DNA from: Paenibacillus plantarum
GTDB lineage: Bacteria > Bacillota > Bacilli > Paenibacillales > NBRC-103111
Assembly (NCBI RefSeq): GCF_013141695.1
Contig: NZ_WHNY01000008.1
Location: forward strand, 1 to 64,000
DNA: 64,000 nt
Direction: 5' to 3'
Each line of letters starts with the position of its first letter. The stretch's first letter is position 1. Positions 28,643 through 39,700 of this stretch are shown in pieces. The position numbers were made by a program, and so were the translations under genes. The notes beneath the pieces are model-generated. The model made no database searches. It worked only from the letters and a program-made list of their open reading frames with translations, and had not been told where the DNA came from.

Positions 28643-29743
28643 ATGTTCGAAAAAGAGAAAATTAATCTGCGCCAATTTAAAATATTAGTTTTGCTATTCA
28701 GCTTGGGCAGTACAATCTTAATCGTGCCTTCTGTCCTTTCGTCTTTTGCCCATCAAGATGGGTGGATCTCTGCCGCACTAGGTATCACGCTAGGGGGAGC
28801 GGTGATAAGCCTCTATGTTACGCTAGGTAATCGGTATCCCAATCACTCCTTAATGGCCTATAGCGAGTTGATCCTAGGAAAATGGTTAGGTAAATGCATC
28901 AGCATCCTCTTCTATCTATTTTTCCTTATCATAGCCTCGTTGGTTCTTCGTAATGTTGGTGATTTTATTACAACCATCATTATGCCAGAGACGCCCATTC
29001 AAGTAATTCACTTTGTATTCCTGCTGATTATTATGTTCGGAGCAGGGTTAGGCTTAGAAGTGATTGCCCGTTCTGGGGAGGCTTTTCTACCTTGGGTTCT
29101 ATTGTGTATTTGTGTGCTTATTGGCTTTCTGATTCCACAGATTAAAATGGAACGCTTACCACCTATATTTGAAGCGAGTACCAAAGCAATTATCCACGGA
29201 AGTTTATCGGTACTTTCTATTCCCTATTTGGAAATGGTCGTCTTTCTGATGATCTATCCTGCTATTCACACCAATTTGAAAAAAGGCAAAGGATTTATTC
29301 AAGCAGGCTTCATGGGTGGTTTGGTTATTTTCACCATAACTGTATTATGTATCGTCGTACTTGGTTGGGACTTCACCTCACGCCATACGTTTCCTAGTTA
29401 CACATTAGCTAAAAAAATCCAGCTCGGCGGATTCATCCAACGCATCGAAGTATTGGTCGCGATCATTTGGTTTGTCACCATCTATTTCAAGCTCGTTATT
29501 TGCTTCTATAGCTCACTGGTTGGACTGCAGCAAATCCTTAACTTGCGTACCTATCGCCCGTTCATCGTGCCAAGTGCGCTTATGCTGTTTGCACTCGCCT
29601 TCCTTGTTTACCCGAACATCATCTATTTCCGAGATTTCGCTTCTAATATATGGCCTCCATTTGCCCTAACTATCGGGCTGTTCCTGCCTTTAGTTTTGTT
29701 GATCGTATCTTATTTTAGACATGCAGGCAGGTTGAACAAATGA
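28643..29743 (+). CDS. gerKB: Spore germination permease, GerB/GerKB subunit
   Basis: This 366-residue B-subunit with 10 predicted helices belongs to the amino-acid/polyamine/organocation superfamily. It is the probable germinant-binding subunit. Typical segments are the N-terminal NLRQFKILVLLFSLGSTILI, YSELILGKWLGKCISILFYL, and IVVLGWDFTSRHTFPSYTLA followed by KKIQLGGFIQRIEVLVAIIW. The ribosome site AAAGGAG lies 6 bases before ATG. It is the last gene of the operon. Confidence 0.92.
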   Translation: MFEKEKINLRQFKILVLLFSLGSTILIVPSVLSSFAHQDGWISAALGITLGGAVISLYVTLGNRYPNHSLMAYSELILGKWLGKCISILFYLFFLIIASLVLRNVGDFITTIIMPETPIQVIHFVFLLIIMFGAGLGLEVIARSGEAFLPWVLLCICVLIGFLIPQIKMERLPPIFEASTKAIIHGSLSVLSIPYLEMVVFLMIYPAIHTNLKKGKGFIQAGFMGGLVIFTITVLCIVVLGWDFTSRHTFPSYTLAKKIQLGGFIQRIEVLVAIIWFVTIYFKLVICFYSSLVGLQQILNLRTYRPFIVPSALMLFALAFLVYPNIIYFRDFASNIWPPFALTIGLFLPLVLLIVSYFRHAGRLNK

Positions 29744-29787
29744 ATGGGGAGTTCGTTATCGCTTCTTCATCCAACATGACAAAAACG

Positions 29788-29898
29788 TCACTTGTGCTCG
29801 ATGACTTCATAATGTAACCGTTCGTACATCCGAATATTCTCTGGGATGATGAGTTCGGATTCGTCGATCGTAGCTTCTCTGATGGGTAGAGTCATCAT
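29788..29898 (-). pseudogene. Internally deleted GNAT acetyltransferase remnant
   Basis: A 36-residue frame begins MMTLPIREATIDESELI after AAAAAGGAG. It then jumps to NIRMYERLHYEVIEHK and stops. The first part resembles the N-terminal strand of many GNAT enzymes (IREATxxDxxxI), and the second resembles their C-terminal part (xRxYExxGFxxIEHK). The acetyl-CoA-binding core is missing. I read it as a gene that lost its middle in frame but kept its ribosome site; a short expressed peptide cannot be excluded. Confidence 0.5.
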
Positions 29899-29935
29899 GG
29901 CTAGGCTCCTTTTTATAGAGAGATATTTATCAAAC

Positions 29936-30370
29936 TTAGTTACGAGCCATGTTCCTTACATAATCAGGCATCCTTCGCATGTATCGCTCTGTATCATGTT
30001 CAAAATCATACTGCTTGTACAGCTCATGCGCATCCTTCGTACCTAGCAAGCCTACGAGGTCTTTATACTCATCACAGGTAATCAAGCTTTCCACTAGTTT
30101 CTTACCGATCCCCATGCCTCTGTAGTCTTCATCAATAAATACATCGCATAGATAAAACATCGTCGCATTGTCCGTTACGACTCTAGCGAAGCCAACTTGC
30201 TTGCGCCCTTCATATACGCCATAGCAGACAGAGTTCTGAATCGCGCGCAGCGTCCTTTCTTCCGGTCGTTTGTTCGCCCAATAGCTTCGTGAGAGGAAAC
30301 CTTGGATCACATCTACATCTAGCCGTTCTTTATTATCGCTAATAACAAATTGATTCCACATAATCTCCAT
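29936..30370 (-). CDS. GNAT-family N-acetyltransferase
   Basis: This 144-residue enzyme has the acetyl-CoA loop DEDYRGMGIGKKLVESLI preceded by the beta-strand pair VGFARVVTDNATMFYLCDVF. The C-terminal part is GLLGTKDAHELYKQYDFEHD. The layout matches the subgroup of single-domain cytosolic acetyltransferases of unknown substrate. ATG follows GGAG. It lies upstream of the GNAT remnant on the same strand and divergent from the AraC-type regulator. Confidence 0.9.
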   Translation of the reverse strand: MEIMWNQFVISDNKERLDVDVIQGFLSRSYWANKRPEERTLRAIQNSVCYGVYEGRKQVGFARVVTDNATMFYLCDVFIDEDYRGMGIGKKLVESLITCDEYKDLVGLLGTKDAHELYKQYDFEHDTERYMRRMPDYVRNMARN

Positions 30371-30544
30371 CGTATCTACTCCTCTACTGAACTGGGTTCA
30401 TTGATTTCCATCTATAATACTACATTCCATTGCCTATCTGATATTCTCTTTTCGCTTGCGCGGAATACCCTGCAAACTTGTGCACGAAATGTCGGATAAC
30501 CATCTGCAATTCCTGCTATTCTATGGATAGAGGAGGTCAGAACG

Positions 30545-31417
30545 ATGGATTTGCTTAAAAATATGAACAGCGCGCTCAAGTATATCGAAGACAACCTGAC
30601 AGACACGATCGACACGAATGAAGTAGCTCGAATTGCCTTATGCTCCGAATATCATTTCAAGCGTATGTTTTCCTTTCTCGCGGGCATTCCGCTATCCGAG
30701 TATATCCGCCGCAGACGGCTCAGTCTTGCCGCTTTTGAGCTCAGAGACAGCACTATTAAAGTCATTGATATCGCCATCAAATACGGGTATAACTCACCGG
30801 ATTCGTTCACGCGATCTTTTCAAATTTTACATGGCATTACTCCGTCAGAAGCTAGACTGAATGGGCAATCATTGAAAGCCTATCCGCCTATGACCTTCCA
30901 AATCACCATTCAAGGAGGAAATGAAATGAATTATCGTATTGAGGAAAAAGAAGCGTTTCATATTGTCGGCATTCACAAACGAGTGCCCATTATCTTTAAC
31001 GGCGTTAATCCTGAAATTGCTGCGATGTGGCAAAGCTTGAACGTGGACTTAATTAACACCCTTAAACAACTCTCCAATGTCGAGCCCATTGGCCTGGTAA
31101 GTGCCTCTACCAACTTCTCCGAAGGCCGCATGGAGGAAAAGGGAGAGCTTGACCACTATATTGGCGTTGCTACAACGAATCCGTGTCCCGACAATTTCGC
31201 ACAACTCGACGTATCTGCCTCGACGTGGGCCGTTTTCGAAGCTATCGGACCGTTCCCCGAAACGCTGCAAAATGTATGGGGACGCATCTACTCAGAATGG
31301 TTCCCTTCCTCTGGCTATGAACAAGTCGCTGGACCCGAAATGCTGTGGAACGCGGATAAGGATACAACTTCGCCAACGTTTCGAAGTGAAATTTGGGTAC
31401 CGGTGAAGAGGATGTAG
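30545..31417 (+). CDS. AraC-family regulator with GyrI-like effector domain
   Basis: This 290-residue protein has an N-terminal AraC-type DNA-binding domain ([59 protein letters not shown]). A GyrI/BmrR-like small-molecule-binding domain fills about residues 127-290 ([51 protein letters not shown]). This N-HTH/C-GyrI order is that of Rob/SoxS-like multidrug regulators. The ribosome site GAGGAGG precedes ATG. The target is unknown. Confidence 0.9.
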   Translation: MDLLKNMNSALKYIEDNLTDTIDTNEVARIALCSEYHFKRMFSFLAGIPLSEYIRRRRLSLAAFELRDSTIKVIDIAIKYGYNSPDSFTRSFQILHGITPSEARLNGQSLKAYPPMTFQITIQGGNEMNYRIEEKEAFHIVGIHKRVPIIFNGVNPEIAAMWQSLNVDLINTLKQLSNVEPIGLVSASTNFSEGRMEEKGELDHYIGVATTNPCPDNFAQLDVSASTWAVFEAIGPFPETLQNVWGRIYSEWFPSSGYEQVAGPEMLWNADKDTTSPTFRSEIWVPVKRM

Positions 31418-31543
31418 TGAAAGCAATTGCTAGATCGCGAGGGGGCCTCTCTCCAGGGATTCCCGCTGGGCTTATGAACCCCAACCCAACCTCCCCCCCC
31501 CACGCAGGAATTCTGCTCGATCACTAGTTGTTGTTTTCCATCA

Positions 31544-31730
31544 CCTAACGGACATGAATGCCGTTATATCAGATAGATTAGGTCTTTTCAGAATCTAACG
31601 GACACAACAGCCGTTAATTGAGCATTATGACTCCAAATATATCTGATATTTGGTAAATAGCGGCCTATGCGTCCGTTAGATTTTCGAAACCTCTGAATCC
31701 AAGCAAATAACGTCGTTGGTGTCCGTTAGC
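31544..31730. repeat. Family-2 four-unit island
   Basis: Direct units at 31544-31568 and 31594-31618 share CTAACGGAC…GCCGTTA; each has an internal TAACGG/CCGTTA dyad with a 9-bp loop. Inverted units follow at 31656-31680 and 31706-31730 (AATA(G/A)CG…GTCCGTTAG). Both start distances are 50 bp and the centre gap is 37 bp. It lies between convergent genes. The sequence differs from families 1 and 3 but the layout is the same. Confidence 0.9.
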
Positions 31731-31756
31731 AAAGCTAAGAGGGGTGTATCCCCACA

Positions 31757-31789
31757 ACCTTGGCCTCACTCCCCGTTAACGGCCAAGGT
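31757..31789. repeat. Perfect 9-bp stem hairpin
   Basis: ACCTTGGCC at 31757-31765 pairs with GGCCAAGGT at 31781-31789 across a 15-base loop. There is no T-run, so it is not a clear terminator. The stretch 31418-31543 shows nothing recognisable. Confidence 0.6.
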
Positions 31790-31819
31790 GACTGGGAGGA
31801 TCTCTACAGTAGCATATAG

Positions 31820-31864
31820 AAAAGCTCCTGGATTCCTGCATAATTGCAGGAATTAGGAGCTTTT
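31820..31864. terminator. Bidirectional terminator between convergent genes
   Basis: AAAAGCTCCTGGATTCCTGCA…TGCAGGAATTAGGAGCTTTT has T-runs both ways. It probably ends both the AraC-type gene and the siderophore operon. Confidence 0.85.
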
Positions 31865-31874
31865 GGGGTTAGAT

Positions 31875-31947
31875 TACATCACTATTGGCATGTAGGAGCA
31901 GCTTTCAGTGCATCCTGCTACTGTAGTGATGTTTTTCATCACTACAG
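31875..31947. repeat. Competing hairpins sharing TAGTGATG
   Basis: CTGTAGTGATG-ttttt-CATCACTACAG (31921-31947) is a perfect 11-bp stem. The same TAGTGATGT can instead pair with ACATCACTA at about 31875, which would close a larger stem containing AGCAG…CTGCT. The two structures exclude each other on the plus strand. Confidence 0.6.
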
Positions 31948-31999
31948 CGTAGAGGTTGATGAGTCATCCGCCGGAGGCTGACATCTAGAAGGCCGTCAT

Positions 32000-33469
32000 C
32001 TAGACGCTGACCGAGGCCTTCTCCTTCGGCGCGCTACTCACCGCGGGCTTCTTGTACTGAACGCCCGCGGTGTCCCGCTCCCGTAGCGTGAGGGAGAATC
32101 CCCACGCTACTACAAGAAACCCGGCCGCGCCAAGCAGCGCGACCCGATACGCCACTCGGCTGGTCGCCTCGCTGGCGGCTCCAACAGCAGCGGCATCCGC
32201 CGTAGCTGCTGACACGGCCGCCAGCAGGCTGCCGAGCAAGGCCACCCCCAGCGCAGAACCTAGTCGGTTCTGCACCTGAAAGAGCGTCGCCGCCTGCCCC
32301 ATCTGAGGCGGCTCAATCCGGGCAAAGGCCAGGAGCTGGATCGCTCCGACCGTGTGCCCCAAAGTCAGGCCGCCGCTGAGCAGCAGCCCGCGGACCAGCC
32401 ATGGGTTCGTGTCTGCGCTCACCAGGCAGAGCAAAGCGAAAACCACCATCGCGCAGAGCAGCGCGATTTGAATGATCCGGCGAGGGCCGAGCTTCCTCGC
32501 CGTCCACGGCATGAGCTGAGACGCGGCCATGAGGCCGAGCGCCTCGGGAAATGTCGTCAAGCCCGTATGCAACGCGGACGCTTTGAACACATCCTGATAC
32601 ATCAGCGGGAAAATAAAGAGCATGCCGAGCAGCCCCGCTGCGGTACACAGTGCGATCATGCCTGTCGTACGGTACAGGCGATCCGCGAACAAGCGCAGTT
32701 GGAGCATGGGCTGCGCCGTCCGTAGCTCAACGAAAACCAATGCCGCGAGGAAGATCAAGCCGGTCAGTCCTGTAATGACAATTTCAGGCGAGCGCCAGCC
32801 ATGTGCCGTCCCTTGACTCAGTGCATAGATCAGCATAGCGAAGCCAGGTGCACTAAGCAGAAACCCAGGTAGATCGAGCTTGCCGACTGCCTGCTTACCG
32901 CTTTCTTTTAACCAAATCATCCCCAGAATAATGGCGATAATCCCGATGGGAATATTAATGTAGAAGCACCAACGCCAAGTTAATTGTTCCACGAAAAATC
33001 CGCTCACAATAGGACCAACAGCAGGAGCTACTGCAATAGGCAAAATCAAGGAACGTGAGATATTCGCCCTCTCCTGAGGTGGGAACGCTCTGAACAACAT
33101 CGCCATCCCAACAGGCGCAATCAAGCCTCCGCCAATTCCTTGAAGGATGCGGAAGAAGATCAATTCGCCAAGGCTTGATGCAAATCCGCAGCACACGGAA
33201 GCAACGGTGAATAGCGTTACAGCGATCATCAACATGCGTTTGCCGCCAAAACGATCACCCAACCAACCCGCCATGGGCAGCACTAGCGCCACGGAAACTA
33301 AGTAACCAATATTTACAGTTCCGGCAGCTGCCGGTGAGATCTGAAGCTCCTCACAAATAGACAGCAGCGCCACATTCACAATGGTGGCATCCATGGCGAC
33401 TAAGAACATCGCCGCTACGTAGACCATTCGGATAACCGTTCGAGGGTTCAGAAGCTTGGACTCCGTCAT
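32000..33469 (-). CDS. DHA2-family MFS transporter, likely siderophore exporter
   Basis: This 489-residue protein has 14 predicted helices of the EmrB/QacA drug:H+ antiporter-2 type: [20 protein letters not shown] with the motif-D1 Asp, [14 protein letters not shown] as motif A, and [20 protein letters not shown] as motif C. The start at 33469 overlaps the mbtH stop by 4 bases (ATGA), so it is translationally coupled to the siderophore operon. An earlier ATG at 33535 would overlap mbtH by 70 bases. Position as last gene of the operon makes bacillibactin export the likely job. The Bacillus subtilis exporter YmfD is a different, 12-helix type. Confidence 0.9.
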   Translation of the reverse strand: MTESKLLNPRTVIRMVYVAAMFLVAMDATIVNVALLSICEELQISPAAAGTVNIGYLVSVALVLPMAGWLGDRFGGKRMLMIAVTLFTVASVCCGFASSLGELIFFRILQGIGGGLIAPVGMAMLFRAFPPQERANISRSLILPIAVAPAVGPIVSGFFVEQLTWRWCFYINIPIGIIAIILGMIWLKESGKQAVGKLDLPGFLLSAPGFAMLIYALSQGTAHGWRSPEIVITGLTGLIFLAALVFVELRTAQPMLQLRLFADRLYRTTGMIALCTAAGLLGMLFIFPLMYQDVFKASALHTGLTTFPEALGLMAASQLMPWTARKLGPRRIIQIALLCAMVVFALLCLVSADTNPWLVRGLLLSGGLTLGHTVGAIQLLAFARIEPPQMGQAATLFQVQNRLGSALGVALLGSLLAAVSAATADAAAVGAASEATSRVAYRVALLGAAGFLVVAWGFSLTLRERDTAGVQYKKPAVSSAPKEKASVSV

Positions 33470-33693
33470 CCTCTCTCTCCAGCCGTCACTTCGGACTTGC
33501 GCTCGGAAGCTTGCTGTGGACGCATATCCGTCCAATGTGACTCAATATAAGCTAAGCAAGCTTCTCGATCCAGCCCGAACACTTGCATCCACCCTGCAGG
33601 CACAAGGGCAAAAGCCGGCCAGAGTGAATACTGGCCTAATTCATTAATCAACACGACAAACGCGTCATCTTTCTCCTCGAAAGGATTGCTCAC
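33466..33693 (-). CDS. mbtH: MbtH-like NRPS accessory protein
   Basis: This 75-residue protein binds NRPS adenylation domains and supports their folding and activity. The family signature is complete: [38 protein letters not shown] with the invariant Trp residues, and the closing WTDMRPQ. The start is GTG with GAGGAG about 10 bases upstream. It lies 29 bases after dhbF and overlaps the exporter gene, in the same position as the mbtH-like ybdZ gene of the Bacillus dhb operon. Confidence 0.95.
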   Translation of the reverse strand: MSNPFEEKDDAFVVLINELGQYSLWPAFALVPAGWMQVFGLDREACLAYIESHWTDMRPQQASERKSEVTAGERG

Positions 33694-33722
33694 TTGCTCA
33701 TCTCTCCTCGTCTTCTAATTAG

Positions 33723-36700
33723 TTACTCCCGATACCTTGCCTCTAATTTCCCGGATAAAATACGGCCAATTTCGGCCAACGGACCCGGTTGACACAGATC
33801 CTTATGCCGGCAGGCCAGATCATACTGCTCGATCTCCCCATCGATGTAATCCATCCACGTCGTTGGCGCGATGGGCTCGAACCAATCCGGAATCACTGTG
33901 GAGTGGACAAAGAGCAGATTGCCTGCAAATTTCCCTGGTCGATACGTGGCCAAAATACGCACCGAGTTGACATAAGTATCCTTCAAGCTCATGATGACGG
34001 ATGGCTCCAAGCTAGCTAATGCACTGCCGTCACTGCGCAAAATGTCCACAGCCGCCGCCATATCCAACGGTTTATCCCCTAAGCTGTCAGGGTCGTACCC
34101 ACCTAGTGCTAGCAAGGCAATGAGCGCTTCCTCCTCATTCGGACCTTCGCGAAGCGGCAGGAAGTGACTCGGGAACGCATCGAGCATCACAAGCATCGCG
34201 ATTTCCTCGCCATCCCCTTGTAGAAGCGAAGCAACTGCATGGGCTACGTTACCGCCTAGTGACCAGCCCAGCAAATAATACGGGCCATGCGGCTGCACGG
34301 AGCGAATATGCGAGATATAGTCTGCCGCCATTTCCAGTAAATCGCCAGGAAGCGGCTCCGGCCTTGCAATACCTCTCGCTTGCAGACCATAGATCGGATA
34401 ATCCGGCCCAAGCGATTTCATCAAGCCTGCGTAGCACCAGCTAAGACCTCCTGCTGGGTGGATGCAGAACAGAGGCGAGCGTTTACCGCTCGTTCTTAGC
34501 GGCAACAGTACCTCAAGCGCACCTTCACTGCCGCCGCCCTCCAACCGCTCCGCTAAGCCGGCAACGGTTGGTGCCTCGAACAACGTGCCGATGCTCAAGG
34601 ATACGCCAAGCGCTTCGCGAATGCCGCTCATGAGCTTCACAGCCAGCAGCGAGTGGCCTCCGAGATCGAAGAAACCATCGTCGATGCCGACTCTCGGCAG
34701 TCCTAGCGTCTCTGCATAAAGATCGCAGAGAATTTCTTCTTGCGGCGTACGAGGCCCTCGGCCTACAGCAGATAAAGAGAAATCCGGTGCAGGCAGCGCC
34801 TTGCGATCCAACTTGCCGTTCACCGTGAGCGGAAGCTCCGCAATTTCTACGAAAGCTGATGGCACCATATAGCTCGGCAAAGCTATTCCCACCTGATGAC
34901 GAAGTGCCATGACATCCAATTCAACTTGCGAGTCTGTGATGACATAAGCGACTAGTCTTTTATCCCCAGGCGTATCCTCACGCACAATAACCACAGCTTG
35001 CGACACACCATGAACCTGTGCAATGACCGCTTCGATTTCACCTAACTCAATGCGGAAACCGCGGATTTTGACCTGATGATCCATGCGTCCGATATAATCG
35101 AGCGTCCCATCCTGACGCCAGCGAGCCAAATCGCCCGTCCGATACATCCGCGTACCCGGCGCACCATAAGGATCTGCAAGAAAGCGATCTGCCGTTAAGC
35201 CAGGACGATTCCAGTAACCGCGCGCAAGACCTGCACCAGCTACATACATTTCGCCAGTTACCCCCGGCGGCACATGCTGTAAATGAGCATCCAACACATA
35301 TACGCCAAGATCAGGAATCGCACCGCCGATGAGACTATTTGCCTTACTTTCGGTCATCTCGCGCGTAATCGGATTATAGCTGACATGAACCGTCGTTTCC
35401 GTAATGCCGTACATATTGATTAACGTAGGTGCATGATCCTCATGTCGGTCGTACCAATCTTTCAGATGGCCCAAGTCCAAGGCTTCTCCGCCAAAAACAA
35501 CATAACGAAGCGCCAACGCCTGACCTTGCAGCGGATTTTCTTTATCAGCTTGCATCAATTGGTAGAACGCCGATGGCGTCTGATTAAGTACGGTAACCTG
35601 CTCGTCACACAGAAGTTTTAGGAACTCATCTGGCGAACGCGTAATGCGATGAGGCACTACAACGAGACGTCCACCATGGAGTAAAGCGCCCCATATTTCC
35701 CATACGGAGAAATCGAATGCATACGAGTGAAATAAAGTCCACGTATCCTGTTCATCAAAATGGAACCAATCCTCTGTCGCTGAGAACAATCTCACGACAT
35801 TGCTGTGCGGGATGACGACACCTTTGGGTTTACCCGTCGAACCAGACGTATAAATGATATAGGCCACGTTATCCTGCGATAACGGCGCAGTCCTATCATC
35901 GTCCGTTGGGTTAAACTCGATGTATCGACTCAGAATTTCACTCGTCGCCGGTTCATCCACGATTAATACTTCCTCACCGCTTAGAATAGCGGCCGTCTCC
36001 AAGCAACCAATTACACAAGCAGGTTGTGTATCCTCCAGCATGAATGCCAAGCGATCCAGCGGATAATCTGGATCCAGCGGTAAATATCCCGCGCCTGCTT
36101 TCAACACGGCGAGCACGCCGACTAGCATCTGTGTTGACCTCGGAAGGAGTAACCCGACGATTTGCTCAGGTCCGACACCTTGGGCAATCAAGTAATGGGC
36201 CAGTTGATTCGCCTGTACATTCAGCTCGGCATAGGTGAGGGATTCCCCTTCATAGACAACTGCTACGGCATCTGGATACAGCTGAACCTGAGCCTCGAAC
36301 AACGTCACTACATTGGTAGATACAGGGGACTGCTCTTTCATCCAACGCTCAGCACTTCTGGCATGGCCCAATCTTTCTTCCGCTGTCAAAATATCCAGTA
36401 AGCCAATCGCCTTATCCGGCTCTGCCCAAGCTTGCTCCAGCAGAAGCTGTAAGCGAGATGCGAGCTTCTCCACGGTTTCACGTTCGTACAAGTCACTCGT
36501 GTACTCGAACCAGCCATCGATACCCGCTGGCGTACCATCTTCCCCTCGCCGTTCACGGAATTCAATCGTGAGATCGAACTTCGCACGTCCCACGGTATCC
36601 AGCCTAAGCTCCGCATCCATACCTGGGAGGGTAAGCGCTGGTTCGGGGGTGTTCTGGAAGGCAAGCATAATTTGGAACAGCGGATGTCTGGCTCTCGATC

Positions 36701-39700
36701 TAACAGGGTTCAGAATTTCAACTAACCGTTCAAAAGGCACATCTTGATGATCATAAGCTGCCAAATTCACAGCTCTTACACGCTCCAACAGTTCACGGAA
36801 GCTTGGATCACCCGAAGTATCTGTCCGCAGCACAATCGTATTAATGAATAAGCCGACCAAATCGCCAAGCGCATCATCGTTGCGTCCTGCAATCGGACTA
36901 CCCAGCGGTATATCTGTGCCAGCCCCTAATCTTGTAAGTAGAGCCGATAATCCAGACTGGATGACCATGAACAGGCTGGTACGACTTTCACGAGCTAATA
37001 CTAGTAAGCGACTATGTAAATCTGCATCAATACGCATCGTAATCGTATCTCCGCAATGCGTCGCCTCCGCTGGACGCGGATAATCGGTTGGCAGCTCTAA
37101 CTGATTCGGCAGATCCTGAAGTGCATGGCGCCAGTAGTCCACTTGACGTGCTATTAAGCTATTCGGATCACTTTCATCCCCTAGCAATTGCTCCTGCCAG
37201 ATCGCATAGTCCACATACTGTATCGGCATAGACGACCAAATTGGTGCCTCAGCTCGCGTGCGAGCTTCATAGGCAGCGGACAGATCCCGGGTCAGCGGAT
37301 CCAGTGACCACCCGTCCCCAACAATATGATGAAGAAGCAACAACAGGACATGCTCATTCTCACTTAGGTGATACAAATGAACACGGAACGATGGTTCTGT
37401 GGCTAGATTAAATCCATAACGTACAGCAAGCGCAAGCTCATCTTCTAACTCAGACTCCGAAATCGATGCGGTTTGCAGATATACCGGACAATCGGCTCCA
37501 TCCAAAACAAGCTGTGAAGCTTCCCCATTATGCTCTGGGAAAATCGTACGCAATGTCTCATGCCGCTGAACGATGTCTTGCACCGCAGCTTGCAGAACCA
37601 CATCATCCACCGTACCTGACAAACGTGCCACGAGCGGAATATTATAGGTTGGGCTCGGCCCTTCCAGACAATTGAGGAACCATAAGCGACGTTGGGCAAA
37701 AGAAAGCGGAGCTTTCGCCGTCCGAATGGCCGGACGAATAGGTGGCCTAGCGGCTGCCGCCGAATCAATCCGCTTCGCAATCCCAGCTACCGTTGGCGTC
37801 TCGAACAGGCTCGCGATGCCCAGCTCAACTCCCATGACTTCACGTATGCGGCTCATGAGTCGACCGGCGAGCAAGGAATGCCCACCTAGATCGAAAAAGT
37901 TATCGTCAATGCCAACGCGTGGAACACGCAATACTTCAGCAAATAGTTCGCTTAGGATTTCCTCCTGTGGCGTACGTGCCGCTCTACCTGCCGTGTTCGC
38001 TTGATAGTGAGGTGCAGGCAAAGCTTTACGGTCCAACTTGCCGTTCGGTGTTAACGGTAATTCCTCGAGGAAAACGAAGGCTGATGGGACCATATAGTCC
38101 GGCAATCCCGCTGCCAAATATTCACGCAACGCCGCTGCATCAACTACAGCCCCGCTAGCCGCTACAAGATAAGCGACGATCCGTTTATCACCAGGCTGCT
38201 CTTCTCGTACAACAACCGCTACCTTGAGAATGTCCGGATAGTCGGTCAAGACCGTTTCAATCTCCGAGATTTCAATGCGGAATCCACGGATTTTGATTTG
38301 GTGATCGGCACGGCCGCAGTAATCCAAGTTGCCATCTGGCAGCCAACGAGCAAGATCACCGGTACGATACATCCGCGTGCCTGGAGGGCCATAGGGATCA
38401 GCCACAAAGCGCTCCGCTGTCAACGAAGGACGGCGCAAGTAACCAATTGCTAAACCATCACCAGCGATGTATAAATCGCCAGTTACGCCAGCAGGCACAG
38501 GCTGCAAGCCGCTATCCAGAATATACAGCTGCGTATTCCAGATCGGCCGACCAATTGGAGGCTTGTTGTATTTGTCCTGTTCGGAAAGTGCAATAAGCGT
38601 CGACCAGATCGTCGTTTCTGTCGGTCCATACAGATTCGTCACTTTACAGTCGAGCGCTTGGAGATCGCGCAGCAATCCGTTAGCCAGAGCCTCACCGCCT
38701 ACTAGAATGCGTAGGCCTCGCAGTGACTCTGGGGCTTGCTCAACAAGGGCATGCCAAAGTGACGGTGTGGCCTGCATCAGCGTGGCACCGGAAGATTGAA
38801 TGATTTTAGATAACGCCATCGGATCTTGAATCGTACGCTTGTCAGCAATAAGAAGCTGTGAGCCCTGCAGCAAAGGCAAAAAGATTTCGAGCACGGAGAT
38901 GTCAAAGGCAACAGTGGTAACTGCCAGTAACCGATCTTCGGCTCCTAGCTGAAACTGATCTTGCATCGCAAAGAGGAAATTCGTGAGATTCCCATAGGAA
39001 ATCGCCACACCTTTCGGCTTACCTGTAGACCCTGAAGTGTATAGAATGTAGGCGGGGTCCGACATGAGAGGCGTACTTAGACGATCCTCATCCGATACGT
39101 TTGTAGCACCAAGTAAAGCTAACTGCTCAATTGTAGCTGGTTGATCCAGGACCAACTGATCCTGATTAGCACCTGTCTGAGGCAAGCGCGTCGACGTTTC
39201 TGTATTGGTAATCGTGACTAAGGCCTGAGCATCATCGAGCATATACCCAATGCGGTCCGCAGGATACTCAATATCGAGCGGCAAATAGGCAGCACCGGTT
39301 TTATGCACTGCCAGCATGCTGACGATCAGATCAATCGAACGCGGCAAGGCAAGTGCCACGATGCGCTGCGGTCCTGCACCTAACGTAATAAGCAGGCGAG
39401 CAAGCTGGTTGGCACGCGCATTTAAAGTACCATAATCCACGGTTTCTTCATCATGAAGGATAGCCGTGCTGGCCTGGCTCAATGCCGACTGAACTTCGAA
39501 CAAATCCGTAGATCTCTTGGCAGGCACCGTGCGTGCCGTATTGTTCCATCGTGTTAGCTCTTCTGTGCGTTCATGGACAGCAAGAAGCTCGATTCGCCCA
39601 ATGGGCTCTGTCGTGGGAGCAGCTGCCAGCTTGCCAAGCAATTGCACAAATCGCTGATGATGCGCCTGCAACTCCACTTGGGTATACAGCTCTGGATTCC

